Assembly: GCA_001970855.1 (NCBI GenBank)
Contig: LSSN01006105.1
Span: 1 to 26,681, forward strand
Direction: 5' to 3'
DNA: 26,681 nucleotides
From: Smittium culicis
Lineage: Eukaryota; Kickxellomycota; Harpellomycetes; Harpellales; Legeriomycetaceae
Both the position numbers and the translations under genes were made by a program. Within the stretch, counting starts at the first letter, position 1, and each line of letters opens with the position of its first letter. Shown piece after piece: positions 11,605 to 22,327 of this stretch. A model generated the notes under the pieces. The model had not been told where the DNA came from. It saw only the letters and a list, made by a program, of their open reading frames with translations, and made no database searches.

Positions 11605-14600
11605 ATTGATAGAAAAATAGAAAATAATGACTAAATAAAAATTGGAAAAGAAGTTACTAGATTGAAAAGCTTAGCTTAAAAAATACTGGAATTTTATTGA
11701 ATTTATTTGTAAAAATAATTCTAATAGTGTGATTCGATTATGGAAAAAAGCTTCAGAAGAAATATTAGGAGAATTTTATCACGGCAATATAATTTTAATA
11801 AAATTTAAAATTAATTAAACAAATATTATAATATCTACAGATATTTATTATAGATATCTATGTATAAATTAATAGGGGAAAATATTATTATATATTTGAA
11901 CTCTCAATTGGCATTTATCCGATAAATAACTAATTGATTATTTATTTCAAAATGTAAATTTATTTAAAATTTATAAATATCGCAATTCCAATATTTTTTA
12001 ATATAACTCGCTAAAAAGCAAAGAAATGTTTCTTTATAAACAAAAATAAAAAGTGTATTTTGTGATTAATTGAATCTAGATTATATATTTTTAATTTTTA
12101 TTTTACCTAGGACCTTATTTATAATACTTGGGATTATAATCTTTTGCGATCGAATTTTAAATTATAATAGTTTAATATGATATAATATTGCATCTTATTC
12201 CATCAAAAGTGCCATTTGATTCCTTAACATTGGATCTCTTATTATAATAGCTGAGATATTAGATATTTTTAGACATCTAATATCATAAAATATATAATGA
12301 ACTATCATATTTAAAAAGACCTAATTTATAAGTTTAGAAATTATTGATAAGATATAATAAAGAAAATTTTTCACAAGAAAATCTTCTGTTAGATTTCAAG
12401 CCAAATTATCAAAAATAATACAGAAACCTGAATATAAAAATTTTTTTGCATACTAAACGAACTAAATAAAAAAAATAAATCTAATCACTTAACCTTAGGT
12501 CAAAATCTCATTTTTAGTATTTAAGATAAAAATTATGGGATTAAATATGATAATAAACATAGGGGTTTGTATTTTGGTGACTGTAATCGAGTTATTAGTT
12601 CATCCAAAAAGAAATTAATTATTCGAAACAGATAGCTGATTATGTCTTTTGAAAAAGAAATTATCAACTCATAAAATTGATATATTAAAAAAAAAAAAAA
12701 GGTACAGGAAATTCATAAATGATATCAAGGTGTATTGAATCAAAATTACGAATATTCTATCGCTATTTATCTATTTTTTTCTGAGAAAATATTCTCTTAT
12801 TTTGAGAATATCTGTCAATTTATATCATTTTATTGAGCGACAGACTTGTTTATATTCAATTACTAGTGAAAGTTACGGAAAACTAATCAATGCCAATAAT
12901 ATCATTATCCATATGTCAACCATAAAAAATAACAAAAAATATTAGTTGGAAAACAAAACTTTCTTAAGGGAAATTTTACTGAAGATTGTGGAGTTATGGT
13001 ATTAATTACTCGAACTCATTAGAACATTATCTTTAAATTTAAAGTTTAAAAACTAATTATTTAGGATTTGGTTATTGGATTATAAAATATTAGACTAATA
13101 TGAGTTTATAAGAGTATTAAAATTATACTTTAGTATATTTTAAGGTTTACATTAGTTCTATATTTTATTTCTTAAATCGTATAAAAAGGTAAAATTATGC
13201 TCTCTTAAGAAAATGGGAGGTTTTTATAAAGCAAAAAAATAAACCCCGAAAATTTACTTAATTCCACGTAAACCATCTTTTATTTTCATATTTGATTGGA
13301 TAAGAAATATCCAATTAAATAAAAGTGGGCGAAAAAAAATTGGGATTAGACATGTAAACAATAATATAAAATCTAAAGTAGTATACTAGATTGTATAAGA
13401 AAAGATATTATAAATAACTAAAATTTTTCTTATCGGTTTTAGCTAATTATTATAGAGTTGCTAAATATCACAATATGAGTATTATTTTATCAAGGTATAA
13501 CTTTTAGCTTAAAATTATCCATACAGTGAAGTTTTATAGGGGGTTTTTCTGAATTATTTTATTCAGGTATAGCATTTACAAGTCTCATCCCAATTTATGA
13601 AACAAAAAATATCAAATAGCACTAAAAAGATAAATAAATGATATGTTTTAAATAATATTATTTCAGTTATTAGTATTCCTGCACATCGTCACATCTAAAT
13701 TTTATAGAAAAGCTAAAATAGTGCCTCAGTATAAATCTTAAACCGTTTTAATTTATTGAAATTAGAGTGCATAGAAATTTATACCGACCTCAAGCTGGCT
13801 AAAATCGTATAATAATTAGCGAGTTTATGGCATAATTGAGGCTACATATAAATCAGAATGCAATAATAAGACTTAATAAAATATTTTGTATTACTAGATA
13901 TAAAAACTATTCATATTTTTATTGACCATAAAAAGCAACGGCAAATTATATCAGCTCTTTCCAAGGCAGTAGTCAGTAATTAGTCTACCAACTCAAACCA
14001 AATGAATTCTACACAAATAATCCAATTCCAAAGTTTTAAATATAATTGGTTTGAATATTAAATTAAGCAAATAATAAATAAATTATAAATCATGCAGATA
14101 AATAAATTTGATGTTTTATGAGTGTTTTCCGAGAAATGATTAATAATATTTGATATAAAATTAATATTTTTTAGCTGAAAATTAAAATTTATTGATGCTA
14201 TAAAGCACTAGAAAATACCTAGTAAATTTACTAAGAGTGTATGAAATGATTTAACTGAAAAAACACAGATTTAATAGAAACACAGGCCTCAGACGTTTAG
14301 AAGCATGATTTAGGAGGTCCAGGTTAAAAATTGATATGCTATGGTAGATGAAAATTTTACATAAAGCTTTCTAAATATAGGTTTGAATTAGGAACTCAGT
14401 TATCTCAAAAAAAAAATTTCTGAGCGAGCTTATCAAAATAAGAGAATTTAATTTAGAATTCCAGAAAATTTTAATCAATCTATTGTTATGGTATGATATT
14501 TGATAGATTAAGCCAAATTAACTTTATGAAAGTAAAAGGTAGACCGATAGAAAAATTATATGTAATATGACTCTGATTTTTATCCTTGAACAAAATTTAC

Positions 14601-14735
14601 TATTTTTATTATTAGTTTATAGTACTTCTTTAACAAAAAATTCTGCGGTTTTTATTTTTAAAGAGAATTATTGAAGCAAGCTGTAAAAAATACATAAAAT
14701 AAATATTTGACTGCTTATAAAACAATACATAAAAA
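11605..14735. other. AT-rich gene-free stretch
   Basis: About 3.1 kb of strongly AT-rich sequence with stops in all frames and no recognisable gene, RNA or transposon motif. The boundaries against the LINE fragments on both sides are marked by sharp base-composition changes. The only local structure worth noting is the hairpin at 12255-12284. Confidence 0.6.
12255..12284. repeat. Perfect 10-bp inverted repeat (hairpin)
   Basis: GATATTAGAT at 12255-12264 and ATCTAATATC at 12275-12284 form a perfect 10-bp stem with a 10-nt loop. There is no gene or T-run nearby to suggest a terminator. It may be chance in AT-rich DNA. Confidence 0.5.
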
Positions 14736-14741
14736 ATGTTC

Positions 14742-15530
14742 TCTTTCAACACCCTTCCAGCCCTGTAGTCCTCCATACCTGTTAGGTGTAGATTCAATGG
14801 GATTGGCGAACATTTAATTCTCTCAAGAATTAATGCTCGGTGCAAAGAGATGGCCTCCGGAAATTTTGCTGTTTCCAACACAATTTTGGTGGCCGGAGTA
14901 TCGAAACCTTGGTAGATCGCCGACGAGCTAAGTTTTAACTCCTCCCCCAGGAGCTTGCCCACTAACCTGTGCGAGATTGAAGAAGACGGAAGATTGCTGA
15001 GCTACAGGCTCAGCATGGATGATTTTTCTCTAATATATTGTCCTTAGAACTTCATCGAACCGCAGTCACTTCCGCAGTCCAAAGTATATGCTCTACAGTT
15101 TCAGATGTTTTCATTTTACATAATGGGCATTCAGATTTGTACGCCCCATCAATATTGCGCGCATTGGCCATGCGCTGTGCTGTAAAATATACATCAATTA
15201 TTATTTTGGCTATATACAGCATGCTTTTTTGCCGTACAGGGTATTTGAGCTCTAGGCTCATACAGTTAGATTGATTTCCACATTGTACTTTTCTCATCCA
15301 CTGCGATATAAATGATCTTTGGTTTTTAAGTGCTCCATCGTAGAGTTTTTTTGTTTGACGCGTGAATCAAAATTTTATTTAACCTTTTGGACCATTCTGT
15401 ACTCATTCGCCGATGGTCATTTCAATTCAGCGTTGGATTATTTATTAGGTCAGCGAATCATGTTTTGGAACTGCTCCGATTTGGTATGCTCATTCGCGAG
15501 CAATTGAGGACTTAGTATTTATTTGTACAA
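14742..15530 (-). pseudogene. Non-LTR retrotransposon C-terminal region (after RT), broken
   Basis: This covers the part of a LINE-like ORF downstream of the RT domain. Anchors in order on the minus strand: RMSTEWSKRLNKILIHA near 15360-15410, with in-frame stops further upstream; a frameshift; KKLYDGALKNQRSF; then 15052-15297 with KYPVRQK and CPLCKMKTSETVEHIL. The last is a Cys-x2-Cys...His cluster typical of the post-RT zinc motif, but the expected final Cys is not seen. After another break, 14742-14962 encodes HRLVGKLLGEEL and GMEDYRAGRVLKE. Beyond that, toward lower coordinates, the frame dissolves into AT-rich DNA. It carries a region that the 10655-11604 copy barely retains, so it is a separate insertion. 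The zinc motif suggests nucleic-acid binding during retrotransposition. Confidence 0.75.
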
Positions 15531-15693
15531 TGCATATTTCAGCACTCAGTGGGAAAAGTATATATATATGTGGAGGGTTCTCCTGTTCCAATGACGGCTT
15601 TCTGCGTAAGACTATGCACTCCTTGGAACCATCAGTCTCCTTGAATGTTTTGGAAGATTCAGTGAGATCTTTATTAATATTTTCTTTAGTCAT
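15490..15693 (-). pseudogene. Short ORF at the upstream edge of the second LINE fragment
   Basis: A 67-codon open stretch with segments such as KETDGSKECIVLRRKPSLEQ. It overlaps the upstream part of the LINE fragment in another frame and abuts AT-rich DNA at about 15700. It may be a frame-shifted continuation of the same element. I do not recognise a domain, and it may not be a gene. Confidence 0.25.
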
Positions 15694-16440
15694 AGTAAAT
15701 AGAAATGTTTTTTTTTGTTCTTTTATTATTAATATTATATATATATATTTTTTAGATTATTTAATTTTTTTTGTAAATTTATAATTTGGTTGTATGAGGT
15801 TTAATAATTAAAATTGGTCTGAGTAAAAATATAGTGAAATAAAATAAAAGCTTGGTTGTTTTAAATAACTATTATAGTAAATTATTTGTTGTATTAACGA
15901 GGTTTAATATAATTTTTAAATTTATTAATGTTTGACTAGACATTGAATTATTAATGAATTCTTTTATTTTAAAAAATCTGGTACTTTTTTTCTAACCGTC
16001 AGAATATTATGGCTATTTAAAGTTTTATTTCTTTTTTACGTCTTGATATTTTTGAACCTAGTAGTCGTTTTATTTATTTATCACTATAAGCTAAGCATAA
16101 ATAATTATCATTCGTTTTATTGTTGATCTGCACATTGTTAGTTAGCAGTATAAGTGTTATAAGTAGTGTATTTCTAATATTTTGTAGATAATGATTGCAA
16201 ATCCACCAATTAAATTTTATTTAGTTTAAAATAAGCCCAAATTATTCTGTATTACTGTTCTGTTGCTTTATTAAGAGCGCAAAGATTTGCAAATAAGTAC
16301 TAGTTTGAGTTTCATCTGGAAGTTCTTGTTCAGAACTTCCACATATATATTAATTTAAATTTTTTTAAAAATCCTATTGGATAAAATATAACTGGTGGAC
16401 AAAAATTTTTTAGGGATATTCTCTTTAATAATGTCATTTT
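15694..16440. other. Intergenic AT-rich stretch
   Basis: T-rich and A-rich sequence with no supportable ORF or RNA gene. It includes the hairpin at 16317-16341. Confidence 0.5.
16317..16341. repeat. Perfect 10-bp hairpin
   Basis: TGGAAGTTCT at 16317-16326 is followed by a 5-nt spacer and AGAACTTCCA at 16332-16341. This is a perfect 10-bp stem of mixed base composition, so less likely to be chance than the AT-only palindromes. No adjacent gene explains it. Confidence 0.6.
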
Positions 16441-16760
16441 CAAATAACATCGGTTTCTGTTCTTCGGTCGCGGTCGGTGATCAAGGTTAGATTAAATTAA
16501 GACTTGTGACTTATGATGTCGTTCTAAGGTGCTAGGTAGTTACGGTTAGGGATATGTTCTGAAGATTAGTGGTATCGAATGCGATGGATGGTGCGAGTTT
16601 GATTATTGGGTATCGCATGAGTGATTCGCTGCGTCAAGGCACTTAAGCTCAACTGGTACTATCAAATAAAGATATTTACCTGTTAGATCAAACCTCAATG
16701 GTACGTCCACTTACATAGTTGTGATTTTACTCTTTAGCGATTCTTGCAAAGGATAAATTT
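16440..16760. other. Unclassified GC-richer patch without ORF
   Basis: A patch of clearly higher GC than its flanks, including a TCGGTCGCGGTCGGTG stretch near 16460. It has no open frame of useful length on either strand. I could not match it to the DIRS or LINE copies in this window. It could be a solo terminal repeat or a decayed element of another family. No function is proposed. Confidence 0.35.
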
Positions 16761-17200
16761 CAAAAAAACTACTGAACTATTTGGTCAGAGGTGAAAGACA
16801 CTAATACCTAGATTTCATTGTACGATACCTATGAAAATGACAAGAAAACCTTACAAAAGAAGGTTTCTTTTTTTTTTTTTCAATTTGACACACGTTTTTA
16901 AGATAGTTCAAGATTAACTTATCCTAATTTGCTTAGCTGCCTATTCCAGATAAGGGCGATATTCCTAATATGTCCTGATTTTAGAAATTGAAAGACCTAA
17001 TCTTTACAGAGTTGATTATCTTTGACTACTTGAGAGAAAAGTTTACATAGTGAAATGTGATGTTTCAATTGTCACAATCTTATCAGAATTCTTTACTGAG
17101 AATAGAGTGTATTTGGTTTGGCTTAAATTATAAAATTGTGTTATAGATAAGTGTTAATTTAATTTAAAAAATTTTTTTGTGATATATTTTTAAAAATAAT

Positions 17201-17240
17201 GGACATAATACTTCAGACAGGAGACATATTAAGTGTTACC
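17201..17240 (+). repeat. Left terminal repeat of DIRS copy B
   Basis: 17209-17232 is the reverse complement of 21325-21348 with one mismatch in 24 nt. Within it, 17220-17234 (GGAGACATATTAAGT) is repeated directly and exactly at 22332-22346. The adjoining sequence to about 17310 matches the left end of copy A. Confidence 0.8.
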
Positions 17241-17338
17241 ATCTTATTGTATAATACTAAACCGAAAAGTAAAAACTAATAAAATAAGTGAGATAAAATG
17301 AATTAATAAAATTTTTTATGGAAATAATTTCAAGCACA

Positions 17339-17378
17339 CGATTTTGTTATCCTTATCATCTTTTCTTTCGCAAAGGTA
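17339..17378 (+). repeat. Left arm of terminal inverted repeat, DIRS copy B
   Basis: 17339-17364 pairs with 22377-22402 as an inverted repeat with one mismatch in 26 nt (core GTTATCCTTATCATCTTTT). After a short spacer difference, CAAAGGTA at 17371-17378 pairs with 22367-22374. It lies just before ORF1. Confidence 0.8.
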
Positions 17379-17457
17379 CTCTACCGGTATAAAGATTTTC
17401 AACTTTGAAAATTTTTATACTTAAAAATATGTAAAACTTATTCCTTCAAAATACTAA

Positions 17458-18249
17458 GTGGTGGACCAAATACCAGAAGCTCAAACTTCCAGAAGTCAAG
17501 AACAACTCAGGTTACTGACTGAGATGTTGCAAAATCTATTACGTGAAAAGGAGCATAACCAAAAAAAACAGTACCCCTAAGTTACAACAGTGATACCTGT
17601 TACTGAATTGACGGTTCATCCGGAGCTTGCCGTAGCGCTTCCATCTATTAAAGAAGACTTCTTTCGATCGCCGTTAACCGAAGAAGAACGCAAGATTACA
17701 ATACATTCTTGCACAAAGGCTAGTTCTATGAACTATATCCCACCGTCTCTGAACGATACAGCATCCATCACGGTGAAAAAAGCCGACTCCGCTCTCTATG
17801 GAATTCAATTGACCTTTGCACAAGCTACTAGGCCCATCGACTATTACGTTCGCTGAAGGATTCAAAAAAGTCCTGGAATCGATATCAAAGAGGGTCATGT
17901 AACTCTATTCTCCAGTACTATGAGGGTACTGTTGTCAGACATAGCTTCCACTGTGACTCAAGCAACGATAGATAACTTAAACAAGGGACTGGAGCTTCCA
18001 GGAAAACCGACGCAACTCATAGAGACAGGAACCAAGTCACTATTGAATCAAGAGGCGTTGGACGCTCTCATAGCCAAGAAGCCTGAGACGAAGCGCCAGA
18101 GAATTCAGCCATTTTGTAAGCGCCAACAGAATACAACCTCAAAAGACTCGTACAGCAGCAAATCTGTTACAACGCCAAGAACCTCGACTGCAACTTCCTC
18201 TAAAGCCTATTTAAGCAAGGCTACCGACCGCCAATCAAATTTTCGCTGA
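17458..18249 (+). pseudogene. Gag-like ORF1 of DIRS copy B
   Basis: One reading frame runs from a stop at 17455-17457 to 18249 and is broken by only two internal stops (17578-17580 TAA and 17854-17856 TGA). The terminal stop is TGA at 18247-18249, which may also be premature. No ATG is present at the start: the frame opens with GTG GTG GAC, so the start codon seems lost. Segments include ELTVHPELAVALPS, ASTVTQATIDNLNKGLELP and a basic, serine/threonine-rich tail with KKPETKRQRIQPF. No zinc knuckle is seen. The role assumed for ORF1 in this class is gag-like packaging of element RNA. Copy A has the homologous region at 3289-3690. The DIRS ORF1 assignment rests on position and on the copy A match. 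Confidence 0.8.
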
Positions 18250-18257
18250 AGGAATCT

Positions 18258-20460
18258 ATGCCGCGTGAGGGGGTCTCAAAAGAGATGCAGAACAGACCCC
18301 CAGGATGGGGACGCCTTACTTTGTTCAAATCGGCATGTTTCAGACTAATGGACAGCCGATGGGCTCAGAACATAGTGGAGAGTGGATTCGGAATCCCCTT
18401 CAAGAACCCTCATTCTCCCACCCCGGTATCGAGGTATTCCAACACGAAAATTCGATCAAAGGTCGAATTTTCGCCGGAGACGACCTTGATCCCGGAGCGG
18501 CTCCCATATCGAAAGGTTCCCTTTGAGCACCTTTAGATATGTGTGGCACTTGGCGCGGGCCCTTCAAGCCCGCACCAAGTGAGTCTCCCTCAAATTCCAA
18601 TTCTAACGTCTCATCCTCATCGAAACAACAGGAAATTGAGCCGGGAGGCCAGCAAAGTTTTGATGGACGAAGTGGCCTCACTCTTTTCGAAGAAAGCCAT
18701 CGAGGGGATACAGCCCAAGGATATTGGCTTTTACAGCTAGCTCATCACAATCCCCAAGAAGTCTGGGAGCCTAAGTCCTGCACTAGAACTCCGTAATCTG
18801 AACCAGCACGTCGAGGAACAGAATTTAAAGATGGAAACTCTCAATTTCATCTGCATAATGATTCGAATCAAGGATTATCTTACGTCCTTGGACCTTCAGG
18901 ACGCATTAATGCACATCTTAATTAACAAGATGTGCAGAAAATATCTTTTCTTCCACTGGAATGGTCGCTATTTCCAATCTCGCGTGCTACCATTCGGGCT
19001 GTTGTTGATCATGCTGATATTTAGCAAGATTCTGCGGCCGGTAGTGAAATGGGTCAGGTCCAATGGGATTCGAAAAGCTGCCTACCTGGACGATCTGCTA
19101 ATATTAGGAGAGAGAAAAACAGTGTGACAAACAAACACACGATTAATCTACTCCAAGCCCTCATTGCTTGAATTCAAAATCAATGACGAGAAATTGTCTA
19201 CATTCATATCCCAATCGATAAAAAAGGTGGGAATAATGATAAACACCAGGTAAATGAAAATAAAAGTACCGTCGACCAAGATTCGGGACCTTCGACTAGT
19301 GGCCAGCAAATTTCTGATTGCTGGACAAACGAAATTGATATTTCTGGCGAGCTTCGTTGGAAAAGCTCAATTGATGTCGATTTCCCTCCTACCCAGACGC
19401 ATTACGCTCTGCCTACTTCTGGAGCTCAAGAATTACTCCCTGTTGACGATGATATCATGAACTTTGACGGTCATTTTTGACTAAAACTTCCATTCAAAAA
19501 CTGTTTTTCTGGAAGAACAAGTTGATGGCATGGGACGGGCCCTCAATCTTGCTCTAAACACCCGAATAGGAAGTGTTCACATATTCCAGCGACACAGCAT
19601 GGGGAATAGTAGCGGGACCTCGCACGTATTCGTGGTTATGGAATCGAGCAGAGGCGAAGATGCACATCAACGCCAAAGAACTGCTCACAGTATTTTATGC
19701 ACTCATGATGAAGAATTTGGTTGTTTGCTCGGTGTTATTGTACTCATACAATACGACCACGCTAGCATATATAAGGAAGTTTGGAGGAATTTCTTCCACA
19801 GAATTGCTCAGTATAGAAGAAAAAATATGGGGTCACTGCCTGAAAACCAACACGAGGCCTCAAGTTACATACGTTTCCTCGGTACTCAATCTAGCGGATG
19901 CTCCGAGAAGATTAACCGCACAGACCGAATGTCCTTTTTCACAAGAGACATTCTACACTCTGAACTCAATGCACGACCAACACGATGTGGACCTGTTTGA
20001 ATCACAACTGAGCAGGAAGGTCGAAGCCTACTTAAGCTAGTTCCGAGATACGAAAGCAATAAGCCAGAACACACTGAGATAAAACTGATCCGAATTCAAA
20101 TACCATTACTGCTGGCCTCGGTGGAACCTAATCTCCCAAGTAGTACAGAAGGTCAGACGAAAACGAGTAACAATGACTCATTTAACGCCAATGTGGAAGT
20201 CAGCGATCTGGTTTCCAGACCTCATGGCCCTGTAAACCTCACAACCACTCCTCCTGATAGCAACGACGATTATACCAGATCCAAAAAGCGGAAAGTCTGC
20301 GCTCTTGAAAAAAAAGAACTGGATCTTGATAGCATGGAGGATCAGCGGCGTCTCCTCAAAGCCCAAGGTCTCAGAAATTACGCTATTGACTGGTTACTTT
20401 CAAAAGAACGACGTTTCTGACGTCGATCGAGATACAGCTCTGTCAAACAGTGTGTTTTAG
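18258..20460 (+). pseudogene. Reverse transcriptase / RNase H of DIRS copy B
   Basis: This would copy element RNA into DNA and degrade the template RNA. Order: an N-terminal DIRS RT segment (RWAQNIVESGFGIPFK), KKAIEGIQPKDIGFYS, RT block A SLDLQDALMHI, then RYFQSRVLPFGL, catalytic block AAYLDDLLILG (near 19090), VGKAQL, and RNase H with SSDTAWGIVAG and KELLTVFYAL. One frame holds from 18258 to 19460 with stops at 18534, 18738, 19125, 19251 and 19458. A frameshift at about 19460-19510 leads into the RNase H frame (19573-20040), which continues past stops to about 20460. Its tail has PMWKSAIWFPDLMAL and overlaps the recombinase start. Two expected RNase H aspartates are tyrosines (FTYSSD and YSYNTT). 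It is non-functional. Confidence 0.88.
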
Positions 20461-21289
20461 ACTGGCGAATCTCAAACGAGATAAACTGAGATATCAGCTC
20501 CGCAAATTATCAAATATCTAGCCGAGATCTATACCGTAGATAAACTAAGAGTAGGCTCAATTAAAGCCTACAAATCTGCGTGATAAAATTAGCGCCGAAC
20601 CCCACAGAACTGGAAAATCATCCAATTTTTTCTGAATTTACAAGAACATAGAGTGATTCATCAATTAAATAATTTTTCAATCCAATTATCGAAATTTCCC
20701 CTGTGATAAAATTATTCAAGGAATGGGATACTACTTCCGAACTCTCTGTTAAGAATCTAACCTCCAAGTTAAGTTGGCTTCTGGCCCTAACCGGTTTTTT
20801 GAGAGCCAGTGACATACATCGAATAGATGATTGACGCAATCACATATCCCAGGGTGTACTACATTTAGTCATTGTAGCGCCAAAAGAAAAACGAGCTGAC
20901 CGACCGATTGAAAAGCCTTGACAAATATCCGCACACACAGGCCCAATCTTTTGTCCGATATTGGAGTGCGCAATATAAAAAGAAAATGTTGCTTCGACTC
21001 TCTGCCAAACACAACATACCAAAAACAGCGAATGGTTAGTAAATAGGCTCCTAAGATTTATAAATGATAAATCGAAGCCTTTATTTGTTGATAGTATTTC
21101 TAGGAATATCCGATAGATTTCAGTTCTAATAAGTCGCGAACCCGACACACCCAAACCGAAGGGCAGAGCTATCGGAGCAACGCTGACGGCTAGCAATGGG
21201 GTATCATAAGATGAAATAGTCTTCACGCATTCTGGTCTATCTATTATATCTTCGATTCATATTACCGACTCACAAGAAATTCTTCATAA
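20121..21289 (+). pseudogene. Tyrosine recombinase of DIRS copy B
   Basis: This would integrate the circular DNA intermediate. The N-terminal segment 20121-20420 overlaps the RT/RNase H tail in a different frame and contains LKAQGLRNYAIDWLLSKERR, a SAM-like N-terminal domain style. The catalytic part begins near 20770 with LTGFLRASDIHRIDD, including the first catalytic Arg. It continues with LVIVAPKEKRADRP, VNRLLRFINDKSKPL and GRAIGATLTASNGVS. It ends, after a frameshift near 21226, with FDSYYRLTRNSS and TAA at 21287-21289, where the nucleophilic Tyr sits. In-frame stops occur at 20418, 20832 and elsewhere, and frame changes occur near 20480 and 20585. The match to copy A at both catalytic ends makes the call firm. 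Confidence 0.88.
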
Positions 21290-21324
21290 TAACATGACTG
21301 AGTCGATATTAAATCTGTAGTAAT

Positions 21325-21348
21325 TTAATATGTCTCCTCTCTGAAGTA
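21325..21348. repeat. Internal complementary region of DIRS copy B
   Basis: It lies 36 bp after the recombinase stop. It is complementary to the left end (17209-17232, 23 of 24). Its first 17 bases (21325-21341) are perfectly complementary to 22328-22344 at the right end. DIRS elements carry such an internal region complementary to both ends, thought to template end completion and circle formation. The assignment is by pattern. Confidence 0.7.
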
Positions 21349-21612
21349 TAGTGTCTCGAAGAATTCCAAGTTCTCCATCAAGTTTTATTTATTATTCCCT
21401 AGGGATTTGTTTGGGTTCAATTGATGAGTTATAAAATAAGGTTTTAATGTTTTTGTGATTTTATGATTTTATTATATTTTTGATTCCCTTTTCCATTATG
21501 AAAATTACTCTATTTTTATATAGAATTGAAATATGTAGCCATTCCAAGTCAGAAAAAACTTTATGCTCATTTTGTAAAAGTTTATATATGAAAGCTGAGT
21601 ACATGAAGTTTG

Positions 21613-22107
21613 TATAATATAATATAATATAATATAATATAATATAATATAATATAATATAATATAATATAATATAATATAATATAATATAATATAATAT
21701 AATATAATATAATATAATATAATATAATATAATATAATATAATATAATATAATATAATATAATATAATATAATATAATATAATATAATATAATATAATAT
21801 AATATAATATAATATAATATAATATAATATAATATAATATAATATAATATAATATAATATAATATAATATAATATAATATAATATAATATAATATAATAT
21901 AATATAATATAATATAATATAATATAATATAATATAATATAATATAATATAATATAATATAATATAATATAATATAATATAATATAATATAATATAATAT
22001 AATATAATATAATATAATATAATATAATATAATATAATATAATATAATATAATATAATATAATATAATATAATATAATATAATATAATATAATATAATAT
22101 AATATAA
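21613..22107. repeat. Perfect (AATAT)n satellite/microsatellite array
   Basis: Uninterrupted pentanucleotide repeat of about 495 bp (about 99 units) with no variant unit visible. It lies between the recombinase/internal repeat and the right terminal repeat of DIRS copy B. A 17-bp perfect inverted repeat (21325-21341 and 22328-22344) brackets it at a distance. The absence of any substitution implies recent expansion, strong homogenisation, or an assembly estimate of the length. Confidence 0.97.
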
Positions 22108-22327
22108 AAATTAAGATCAGATCATATCGCCAAAATTTCTCTTTATAAAAAAAACTACAAATAACTTCCTTTGTATAATAAAAACAAAAGTGAAAGTCTT
22201 TTGAATTTGATCTCGATTGACGTCGCCTTGAGAATTAAGAGAGACTCTCTTTGTAGTCATAATTCCCTACGACAAATGTAGAATTAATCGAGCTCTTTAG
22301 AGCGAAGATTAATACATATTATACGAG

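Noticed and set aside
12789..12811. 8-bp AT-rich inverted repeat (ATATTCTC / GAGAATAT)
   Set aside because: Short, and expected by chance in this composition.
16389..16425. TGGTGGACAAAAATTTTTTAGGGA, resembling a Tc1/mariner terminus
   Set aside because: No matching inverted end was found at a plausible distance and no transposase remains, so one AT-rich word is not enough.
18400..18681. 93-codon minus-strand ORF
   Set aside because: Antisense shadow of the RT N-terminal region of copy B.
20840..21226. 128-codon minus-strand ORF
   Set aside because: Antisense to the tyrosine recombinase of copy B. The plus strand carries the matching motifs shared with copy A.
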